Origin: JANMCE01 sp963791625
GTDB lineage: Bacteria; Actinomycetota; Acidimicrobiia; Acidimicrobiales; Ilumatobacteraceae
Length of the DNA: 30,668 nucleotides
Direction: 5' to 3'
Assembly: GCA_963791625.1 (NCBI GenBank)
Contig: CAWBTA010000002.1
Coordinates: forward strand, 1-30,668
The position numbers were made by a program, and so were the translations under genes. Shown one piece after another: positions 16,617 through 22,417 of the stretch. Numbering within the stretch: the first letter of the stretch is position 1; each line of letters opens with the position of its first letter. The notes beneath the pieces were generated by a model. The model ran no database searches. It had not been told where the DNA came from and saw only the letters and a program-made list of their open reading frames with translations.

Positions 16617-17922
16617 TGGTCACGATTGCGGGCGGTGCGGCTTGGGCTCGGATGAGTTGAGCGAAGGTGTTCGCTGCGTCGCGTTGCATGCCGGGCAGGA
16701 CATGTTGATAGACGGCCATAGTGAATGCCGGTGATGAGTGACTGAGGCGTTCGCTGACGACCTTCAGTGGGACTCCGTTCTTGAGCATCAATGTGGCGTG
16801 CGTGTGGCGCAGATCGTGTAACCGGATCCGCGGGAGGTCGGTCCGTGCCACGGTTCGTTCGAAGTGCTGCGAGAGAAGGTGCGGGTGAACAATCGTGCCG
16901 TTGGGCCGGGTGAAGAGATGGTGATCTGCTCGGGCCGATGTCGGGTTGGCGGCTCGCTGCTCGTCGCGCCATTGGGTGAGACGGCCGATGGTTTCGACAT
17001 CAAGGTCGATGGCCCGCCGTGAGGTCGCAGTCTTTGTCGGCGTGATGTGGATCTGGTAGCCGGTGCATGTCACTGAGCGGCGGATCGAGAGGCTGCCAGC
17101 GGTGAAATCGAGGTCACGCCACCGGAGGCCGAGCGCTTCACTACGGCGCATTCCGGTCATAGCGATCAGCCGAAGCGCCATACCAAGCCGATGGCCATCG
17201 ACACCGGCGAGGAACGTGTGGAGCTCGTTGTCGTTCCAACATTGTTGCTCGGGTGCGTTGCCATGGCACGGCGGCTTCATCAATCGGGCGACGTTGCGGC
17301 CGACGAGCCCGGCACGTTCGGCGTCACCGAGCGCGGCCCTCACGATCTGGTGAACGTTCAGCACGGTCTTGGGTGCGAGCGGTCGACCATCGACTCGGCC
17401 CGAAGTGAGCAGGTCCTGATATAGCCGTTGGAGATGGTTCACGGTGAGGTGTCGGAGCGGGACGCGCCCCAGGGTCGGGAGTAGATACCGATCGGCCATC
17501 TTGGTGTACCGGAAACTCGTTGTTGGGCGGAGACGGTGGGTTCGCTCAGGGAGCCAGCGGGTATGCATATATCGCGCCAAGGTGATGCCGCGCTGTGCCG
17601 TTGTGGTGGTTGCCGATGGCAAATTCCGGTCGAGATCGCCGGGAATGCGATGGAAGAAACGCGGAGTTCGTCTGCTCGTAGAAGTGATTCGCGATAGCAC
17701 GAAGCGAGGAGTTCGGGCTCGCGGTGGGTGCCGCCTCGCCTGACCGGTCATGCAGCCGCCGAGTAGGCGGCAATGGTGAACTAAATCCGGTCCTGCCGCT
17801 CGGTGGATCGCTCCATCGACTCCGCCGCCGCCGAGCAATGATGAGTTCGCGGCGTTGACGATGGCATCGGTGTCTTGCTCGGTGATGTCGCCGATCACAA
17901 GTTGTAGTCGGACCGAGTTCAT
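16600..17922 (-). CDS. Tyrosine recombinase (integrase) of element B, N-terminus replaced by macro-domain sequence
   Basis: The open frame is 440 codons, but only residues from ~105 onward (to about 17620) are integrase: core-binding ITLARYMHTRWLPERTHRLR and LLPTLGRVPLRHL, then the catalytic domain with TGMRRSEALGLRW (R259/R260), HDLRHTHATL (H369, R372), LSHSSPAF (H395) and MAVYQHVLPG (Y405). All catalytic residues are present. The arm-binding N-terminal domain seen in the element A integrase is missing. Residues 1-64 are a macro-domain N-terminus, and ~65-103 read macro-domain DNA out of frame, so the join is a deletion scar rather than a designed fusion. A shorter product from an internal start (for example Met119) is possible. 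Activity is uncertain. Confidence 0.8.
   Translation of the reverse strand: MNSVRLQLVIGDITEQDTDAIVNAANSSLLGGGGVDGAIHRAAGPDLVHHCRLLGGCMTGQARRHPPRARTPRFVLSRITSTSRRTPRFFHRIPGDLDRNLPSATTTTAQRGITLARYMHTRWLPERTHRLRPTTSFRYTKMADRYLLPTLGRVPLRHLTVNHLQRLYQDLLTSGRVDGRPLAPKTVLNVHQIVRAALGDAERAGLVGRNVARLMKPPCHGNAPEQQCWNDNELHTFLAGVDGHRLGMALRLIAMTGMRRSEALGLRWRDLDFTAGSLSIRRSVTCTGYQIHITPTKTATSRRAIDLDVETIGRLTQWRDEQRAANPTSARADHHLFTRPNGTIVHPHLLSQHFERTVARTDLPRIRLHDLRHTHATLMLKNGVPLKVVSERLSHSSPAFTMAVYQHVLPGMQRDAANTFAQLIRAQAAPPAIVTTVDTR
17620..17922 (-). pseudogene. Macro-domain (ADP-ribose/OAADPr hydrolase-like) gene remnant fused to the integrase
   Basis: Residues 1-62 match the start of MacroD/YmdB-type macro domains: LQLVIGDITEQDTDAIVNAA and the ligand loop SSLLGGGGVDGAIHRAAGP, then CRLLGGCMTGQA. 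About 25-30 family residues are then missing. In another frame the domain resumes with GGTHREPELLASCYRES and SIAFPAISTGI, stopping there at the integrase junction near 17620. The family removes ADP-ribose or O-acetyl-ADP-ribose from targets. This copy has an internal deletion and a lost C-terminus and cannot fold normally. A 50-codon gene overlaps its start by ATGA. Confidence 0.72.
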
Positions 17923-18071
17923 ACGGGTGCGTCGGCCTTCGCGACGATGTCGTTTCGGAGCACGGTCTTCGTAACGCGGTCGACTGGGCGTCCCTCATGC
18001 ATGAGGCTGTGTTCGATGATGGCGATGTCTGGTCGTCGCCACTCGACTTGCTGATCCGCCGCTGCGCTCAT
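17919..18071 (-). CDS. 50-residue protein coupled to the macro-domain remnant
   Basis: ATG 18071, with GAGAGG just upstream, opens 50 codons whose TGA overlaps the macro ATG (ATGA, 17919-17922). The sequence begins MSAAADQQVEWRRPDIAIIE and ends NDIVAKADAPV; it is acidic-basic mixed with no membrane segment. I do not recognise a family. Tight coupling to a macro-domain gene suggests a functional pair before the macro gene was damaged. It could also be the preserved tail of a longer gene. Confidence 0.45.
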   Translation of the reverse strand: MSAAADQQVEWRRPDIAIIEHSLMHEGRPVDRVTKTVLRNDIVAKADAPV

Positions 18072-18187
18072 GCCTCTCAGTCTGACTCGTTGAACGCTGG
18101 AACCGCGTGGGAATTCGAAGTCGCCAGGAATGCTTCACAGGACTTCCGTGACACTTGGGCGCCGGTAGAGTTAGGGCGGGAGGCGAA

Positions 18188-18520
18188 ATGCTCGTCGAGA
18201 TTGACCCGAAAATCCGAGCCAACGTTGATCGCCTCGTCGCGAAGGTCGGTGAGGCCGAGTTCCGCCGCGCTGTAGCGGCGATGACTCGCTGGGATCTCAA
18301 CCTCATGACGTTGGAGGACGTCGCCTGCCTCTACGCGCTGGCACGACAAGGCCGCGTCGGGCCACCCGAGGCCGGACCACGCGCCGCTGCGCTCCACGCC
18401 ACGCTGCCAGGTCGCACCGACGACGACGCCGGGTTCAGCGATGCCAAAGGCCACAAAATCAGCCGCGAGGATTGGCTTCGCCGGCGCGCCGATCGGCTCG
18501 CTGGTCACACCTCGTCGTGA
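18188..18520 (+). CDS. Small helical protein coupled to a nucleotidyltransferase (unknown, possible antitoxin)
   Basis: ATG 18188 with GGGAGG about five bases upstream gives 110 residues (MLVEIDPKIRANVDRLVAKV..., ending REDWLRRRADRLAGHTSS). It appears mostly helical and charged, with no recognised domain or membrane segment. The upstream in-frame extension from 18155 has no ribosome site, so the ATG is preferred. Its TGA overlaps the GTG of the nucleotidyltransferase gene (GTGA, 18517-18520), so the two are co-translated. By position it would be the antitoxin or adaptor of that enzyme (inference). Confidence 0.62.
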   Translation: MLVEIDPKIRANVDRLVAKVGEAEFRRAVAAMTRWDLNLMTLEDVACLYALARQGRVGPPEAGPRAAALHATLPGRTDDDAGFSDAKGHKISREDWLRRRADRLAGHTSS

Positions 18521-19065
18521 CATTCGCGGACCCACCTTTCGACCTCGTCCGTATCGCCGAGGTGCTCGAACGGCACGGAGTCCTTTACGTCACCATCGGA
18601 GGTGCATGCGGGCTACTGCACGGGGCAAGCGAGTACCTCACGAAGGATGTCGACGTCATGGCCCGCTCCGACCAGGACAACCGTCGCCGCCTTGCCTCCG
18701 CGCTCACCGAACTCGGTGCTGTTGTAGATAGTGAGATCACTGCGGACGATCTTGTTGGGAACACCCAGTGGGACACCGACGCCGGTCCGATCGATGTGCT
18801 CATCACCGCGACCGGACCGAACGACACGATCTTCATGTACGCCGATATTCAGCCCGGCTCGATCGTATTCACCCTCGGGCGGGGTCAGACGATCACAGCT
18901 GCGTCGCTCGATGATGTGATCCGAATGAAGGAAGCGACGGACCGGTTCAAAGACCACCAGGCGCTGCCCGAGCTTCGCCGCCTGCGTGGCGATCAGCATC
19001 CCGACCGAGCGCGCGCCCACGATCCGTTCGCCGATTTCGACATCGAGTACGGCTCGGACAACTGA
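18517..19065 (+). CDS. Nucleotidyltransferase-fold protein (MNT/AbiEii-like), putative toxin
   Basis: GTG 18517 gives 182 residues. Motifs of the polymerase-beta-type nucleotidyltransferase fold are visible: VTIGGACGLLHGAS (the G-G motif, G28-G29, followed by Leu-His-Gly), then YLTKDVDVMAR with D44 and D46, and a third acidic residue in GPIDVLITA (D93). The C-terminus has RMKEATDRFKDHQALPELRR, common in this group, where it follows a SLDDVIRMK helix. Related families act as toxins or abortive-infection enzymes that add nucleotides to tRNA or proteins. Here it is coupled by GTGA to a small upstream protein. The target is unknown. Confidence 0.72.
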   Translation: MTFADPPFDLVRIAEVLERHGVLYVTIGGACGLLHGASEYLTKDVDVMARSDQDNRRRLASALTELGAVVDSEITADDLVGNTQWDTDAGPIDVLITATGPNDTIFMYADIQPGSIVFTLGRGQTITAASLDDVIRMKEATDRFKDHQALPELRRLRGDQHPDRARAHDPFADFDIEYGSDN

Positions 19066-19143
19066 GCCGGCCAGCCCGCCTCTCGGCCGCTGTCCGCTCG
19101 CATACCGCAAGCGTCGATCGGCGCTCTGCGTTTTTGACGGTAG

Positions 19144-19719
19144 TCAGTCGTCGAACTCGGGGTCCCACGGTTCGGCATTGCGCATCGCTTCGGTGGTTTC
19201 GTCGGCATCGAATGCTTCCGGGTCGTAGGGGCCGCCAAGCCACTCGATCCGCTCCGCGTGTTCAGGATGCGCGTCATTGCTGATGACGTCGAGCAGTTCG
19301 CCATAGCCCCACGGGCCACCGCAGTCATCTGGTGGACACGCTCGTCGGCCGGTGAGACATCTCGGGTATTCGACATCTGCGTCGGCGGGAGCGATGGCTT
19401 CGACGACGATGTCGTGCGACCAGCCATCACCGAAGTCATAGTCGAACCGCATTTTCGCTCCCACCATCGGAACGACCTTGTTCAGGCGAGCTTTGCGTTC
19501 GTCGATTGTGTGTCGTCGTCCGAATCCGTAGTCCTCGCCGGGCAACTCATAGATCGTGCCGTCGGCCTCGTACGCATGGAGGTGGCCACCAAGCCAGCCC
19601 ATAGTGGCCTCCAACACAGCGGACAGTTCGTACAGGCTGATGTGTGAGTCGACCTCGATCCGCCGCCAGATGGGAGGACGAATCGAACGTAGCGTGAGCT
19701 TCAGTCGGTGCACCGTCAC
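19144..19719 (-). CDS. pRiA4b ORF-3-like family protein (element B copy)
   Basis: GTG 19719 gives 191 residues, closely similar along the whole length to the element A copy at 13473-14051: VHRLKLTLRSIRPPIWRRIE, MGWLGGHLHAYEADG, MRFDYDFGDGWSHDIVVEAI, CPPDDCGGPWGYGELLDVI, PEAFDADETTEAMRNAEPW. Function unknown; the family is common on plasmids and islands. It is convergent with the nucleotidyltransferase gene, and behind its start lies the 330-base right end of element B. Presence of a copy in both elements suggests it matters to the element or was inherited from a common ancestor. Confidence 0.88.
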   Translation of the reverse strand: MTVHRLKLTLRSIRPPIWRRIEVDSHISLYELSAVLEATMGWLGGHLHAYEADGTIYELPGEDYGFGRRHTIDERKARLNKVVPMVGAKMRFDYDFGDGWSHDIVVEAIAPADADVEYPRCLTGRRACPPDDCGGPWGYGELLDVISNDAHPEHAERIEWLGGPYDPEAFDADETTEAMRNAEPWDPEFDD

Positions 19720-20051
19720 AGTCCTACGGTAGTGGTCGATCCGGCCGGGTCACGCGGGCTCTCGCCGCGCAGTGATTAGCCTTCTTCAAGGCGGTCCACG
19801 CACTCCGACCCGCCGCTCGGGCGCGGGTACCCGGCCCGATCTCTCGACCGCCACTCACTGTGAAGCTGGCGAACTCGTGCGCGGGCGAAACGCATCTGAC
19901 CCCTTCGGGTTCGACCCCGTTCTTTCCATGTACCAAATATGTACCAGCACAACGGTAAACATCGGGGAGTAGCGGTAAACAACGGGGAGTTGAAAACCGT
20001 TTCCCACCAGGTAAAATGGCCATCTACCAGGAGTTTCTCCGAGCAGGAGAA
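19720..20051 (+). other. Right end of element B, non-coding, with repeat blocks
   Basis: No gene is supported in these 332 bases. From about 19850 the sequence parallels the end of element A (see 16288-16494), ending TTTCTCCGAGCAGGAGAATCG directly before att copy 3. It contains the direct repeats at 19929-19991. The first ~100 bases (19740-19850) are GC-rich and show nothing I can name. Confidence 0.6.
19929..19991 (+). repeat. Direct repeats near the right end of element B (possible arm-type sites)
   Basis: ATGTACCA is repeated at 19929-19936 and 19940-19947. CGGTAAACATCGGGGAGT (19954-19971) and CGGTAAACAACGGGGAGT (19974-19991) repeat with a 20-bp period. The same blocks occur in element A at the same distance from the core. 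Likely integrase arm or accessory-protein sites. Confidence 0.6.
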
Positions 20052-20101
20052 TCGATCTCATAACCCGAAGGTCACAGGTTCAAATCCTGTCCCCGCAACC
20101 A
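20052..20101 (+). repeat. att copy 3: 3' half of an initiator tRNA(Met) gene, variant end
   Basis: Identical to copies 1 and 2 from TCGATCTCATAACCC to TCCCCGC, then AACCA instead of CACCA. The AACCA end matches the usual actinobacterial initiator tRNA. It is the right boundary of the array; no hairpin or integrase follows, only an IS3 fragment. Confidence 0.82.
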
Positions 20102-20102
20102 G

Positions 20103-20310
20103 TCGATGTCGAGGGCCGGGTCATGCCATGACAACGCCGTGGCTGAGAGCTGGTTCGCAACATTGAAGACCGAGCTCATCTACCGGATCGCGGTCACCGG
20201 GAAGGCGTTCGCACGTCGCCGTGTGATCGCCTGGATCGACCGCTACAACCGCACCCGCCGGCACTCGCACTGCGGCTTGAAATCACCTGTCACCGGCAAC
20301 GATCTGCGGT
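20103..20310 (+). pseudogene. C-terminal fragment of an IS3-family transposase (OrfB)
   Basis: Starting two bases after att copy 3, the frame reads SMSRAGSCHDNAVAESWFAT and LKTELIYR, then a basic stretch ending RRHSHCGLKSPV. This is the last ~65 residues of an IS3 OrfB including the final catalytic Glu (AES). Everything before it is missing, so it is inactive. The open frame continues to 20399 without further homology and overlaps the sigma factor gene. Its sharp start at the att boundary suggests that integration or excision cut the IS. Confidence 0.75.
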
Positions 20311-20900
20311 TTGCTCGTGGCGCATGGGCAGGACTCAGTTCGTGGGGTGAAACCGTCGATGGTGCCGCTGCTGGTCTCGATCAGACAGCAGTTGTGTAAG
20401 AGCGCGGCGAGTTTCTTGCGACCTCGTTGTACACGAGACTTCATACCCGAGGTCGACACCCCTGCGAGTTGCGCTGCGGCAGTGTGGGTTTGTCCGTCGA
20501 GGTCAACGAGCCGGACGGCGTCGCGATACGCGTCCGGTAACAACTGCAGGAGTGGACGGAGGCACCGCGCAAGTTCCTGGACCGCGGTGGCGGCCTCGTA
20601 GTCCGTCGGGTCGAGGTCAAGTGTGGCGGGCTCGTCGTCGATGAGGGCAAGCGGGGTCGCGCCAGGCTTCCGATAGTGGTCAACGATGGCGTTGCGGGCC
20701 GAGCGGTAGAGCCAGGCGTGGAGGTTCGTGATCGTTGCCGGGTCGGTGCGGTGTAGTCGTTCGAGTAGATCGTGGGCGATGTCCTCGGCGGTCTCACGGT
20801 TCGCGACGCGACGCTCGATGAACGCGACAAGTTCAGCGCGGGTCTCGATCCAAGGGCCTTCGGTGCGAGTGAGCACACGGTTCAGGCTATTGGCAGCCAC
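20283..20900 (-). CDS. sigZ: SigZ-like ECF RNA polymerase sigma factor
   Basis: GTG 20900 gives 205 residues. Region 2 is visible in RRVANRETAEDIAHDLLERL and TNLHAWLYRSARNAIVDHYR; region 4 in LPDAYRDAVRLVDLDGQTHT and AGVSTSGMKSRVQRGRKKL. After region 4 come HNCC and a tail with SCPCATSK. The NCC motif behind region 4 is typical of SigZ, which is often near metal or arsenic genes. The cysteines may sense thiol-reactive metals (inference). Its start overlaps the end of the Cys-rich peptide gene by 14 bases, forming a two-gene operon divergent from the arsenic-type lyase. Confidence 0.85.
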   Translation of the reverse strand: MAANSLNRVLTRTEGPWIETRAELVAFIERRVANRETAEDIAHDLLERLHRTDPATITNLHAWLYRSARNAIVDHYRKPGATPLALIDDEPATLDLDPTDYEAATAVQELARCLRPLLQLLPDAYRDAVRLVDLDGQTHTAAAQLAGVSTSGMKSRVQRGRKKLAALLHNCCLIETSSGTIDGFTPRTESCPCATSKPQIVAGDR

Positions 20901-21048
20901 AGCTCGACGGTTCCTGGATGGAACCGCAGCAGCTCGCCTTGTCCGCCGGTTCGCAACAGTCGGTCTGTTTCGTCAGGGCGCAACATGCTTCCTTGGCCTC
21001 GTCGCTCGCCACCTCGACGAGGTTCGCTTCACGGGTGTTCTTGGTCAT
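20887..21048 (-). CDS. Small cysteine-rich peptide upstream of sigZ
   Basis: ATG 21048, seven bases after AGGAG, gives 53 residues with four vicinal or near-vicinal cysteine clusters (ACCALTK, DCCEPAD, SCCGSI, SCGCQ). The earlier ATG at 21054 sits too close to the ribosome site. Repeated Cys-Cys pairs bind soft metals or metalloids such as As(III) or Cd(II), and similar short CC-peptides accompany arsenic genes. Here it overlaps the sigZ start and is divergent from an ArsI/CadI-like gene. A metal buffer or sensor peptide is the simplest guess. Confidence 0.7.
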   Translation of the reverse strand: MTKNTREANLVEVASDEAKEACCALTKQTDCCEPADKASCCGSIQEPSSCGCQ

Positions 21049-21186
21049 CTTCATACTCCTTGGCGACCTTGGTTTCCTGTTCAGACGTAGCGACACGCCG
21101 AGGGACGCAAAGTCCCCGAATGGTGCATCCGTCGCCGCTGTCGTCCGTCTGAAGTGGCGACCAACCCCTTCCGACAAGGAGCCCAA

Positions 21187-21661
21187 ATGACCACCAAGTC
21201 CACCGTGACCACGAGCCGAGTCCAGCTCGCCTTGAACGTGACTGACGTAAAGGCGGCAACCGCTTTCTACTCGAAGCTCTTCGGCGTCGAGCCGCACAAG
21301 CAGCGGGACGGGTACGCCAACTTCGCTATCGCGGACCCACCTCTCAAGCTTGTCCTCATTGAGAACTCCGACGCTGCTGGCGCACTCAACCACCTCGGAG
21401 TAGAAGTCGCCACCACCGACGAAGTCTCGGCGTTGAACAAGACGGTTCACGGAACTCGGTCTCGTTGCCCGCACCTCCAACCATGAGACGTGCTGCAACG
21501 CTGTCCAGGACAAGGTGTATGTCGCAGCGACTGACGTGCCGCTCGATCAGTGGGAGTTCTACGCCGTGATCGATGACAACCCGGACCCGGACATGGCCGA
21601 CGACCGCGAGATTTGCTGTCCGAGTTCGACCGATGGCACCTCGGCCTGTTGCGGGAGCTGA
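21187..21661 (+). CDS. ArsI/CadI-type metalloenzyme (C-As lyase, VOC fold), one frameshift
   Basis: ATG 21187 follows AAGGAG. The N-terminal part VQLALNVTDVKAATAFYSKL and LIENSDAAGALNHLGVEV matches ArsI/CadI dioxygenase-like proteins, including the His in NHLGVEV. The frame breaks at about 21441 (an extra A before CGGTTC) and resumes with RFTELGLVARTSNHETCCNA, VQDKVYV and DQWEFYAVIDD, giving the vicinal Cys pair and the Glu ligand. The C-terminus adds EICCPSSTDGTSACCGS, an unusual Cys-rich tail. Length 3n+1 fits one inserted base in a 157-residue protein. The family cleaves trivalent organoarsenicals or confers cadmium tolerance. It sits opposite the Cys-rich peptide/sigZ operon and three bases before a membrane protein gene. 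Confidence 0.82.
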
Positions 21662-21664
21662 ACT

Positions 21665-22213
21665 ATGACTCAGACAGCGCTGCTCTTGATGGGGGCGTCG
21701 ATGCTCGGCGCGTTCGACGTCTTCTACTTCCACATCTTCCGACTCCGCCTCTACCGGCAACCGGGCAGCGTCTATGAGGAGCTGACGCACCTCCTGGGCT
21801 ATGTGATGTTCGTCGCGATCGCTGCGGCGCTGCTCGCGGCGGACGACGCCGCCAAGGCACGGGGCGTCATCCTCGGACTCTTCGCTGCCAACCTGGCCGT
21901 GAGTGTTGCTGACCTCATTCTCGAACGCAGTTCGCGGGCCCCACTCGGCGGGCTCCCCTCGGTCGAGTACCTCCTACACGTCGTGGTCAGTTACGGCTTC
22001 GGCGCTGCGGCCGCCACCTTCTGGTGGACCACCCGTACGGGCACCGCCACCGTGCTCGCCGGTTCCGACCGGACGCGCATTGTCGGGTCGATCGTGTTCA
22101 CCACAACCCTCCTCGCCGTCGAAGGCCTTCTCTTCACAAGAGCAACGGTGGCTCGTCGCAAAGCACCGCTTGCTTCACCACGAATGAGTCGAGCAGCAAG
22201 ACGTTCGGTGTAG
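21665..22213 (+). CDS. Integral membrane protein co-transcribed with the ArsI/CadI-like gene
   Basis: ATG 21665 is three bases after the lyase stop. The 182-residue protein has about five hydrophobic helices (around residues 5-25, 43-60, 66-85, 100-120, 137-157), with FYFHIFRLRLYRQPGSVYEE between the first two. I do not recognise the family. The tight spacing suggests joint expression, so it may move or sense a metal or organoarsenical, but the sequence has no cysteine clusters to support that. Confidence 0.65.
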   Translation: MTQTALLLMGASMLGAFDVFYFHIFRLRLYRQPGSVYEELTHLLGYVMFVAIAAALLAADDAAKARGVILGLFAANLAVSVADLILERSSRAPLGGLPSVEYLLHVVVSYGFGAAAATFWWTTRTGTATVLAGSDRTRIVGSIVFTTTLLAVEGLLFTRATVARRKAPLASPRMSRAARRSV

Positions 22214-22417
22214 GGCGTGCACCTCGAGGCCGAGGTCGACGTGATCGGCCTACGTTCAACTGATCATTCACGACGTGCTCGGGCATATGGCCTTTCACCG
22301 AACTGGTGGCCGCATCCGACGCCAGTCGGACGACATCCGAGGGCGAGGTTCAATGGTCTGATGTGGCGATGACCAACGCCCCTGGCTGCGAAGAGCGTGC
22401 AGCAGTAGGTTCTTCTC

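Larger units (their letters stand above)
16495..20101. mobile_element. Integrative element B, bounded by att copies 2 and 3
   Basis: The 3.6-kb unit has the same plan as element A: att, hairpin, GTCTACCG pair, minus-strand integrase, cargo, repeat-bearing right end, att. The cargo is a macro-domain remnant, a small protein/nucleotidyltransferase pair and a pRiA4b-like protein. The integrase has lost its N-terminal domain, so B may depend on A's integrase for movement. Confidence 0.72.

Noticed and set aside
16600..17922. A genuine, selected macro-integrase fusion enzyme
   Set aside because: The macro part has an internal deletion and then continues in another frame up to the junction, so the in-frame join is a by-product of rearrangement.
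19929..19991. CRISPR array
   Set aside because: Only two copies of each short repeat with 3-bp gaps, no spacers of uniform size and no cas genes.
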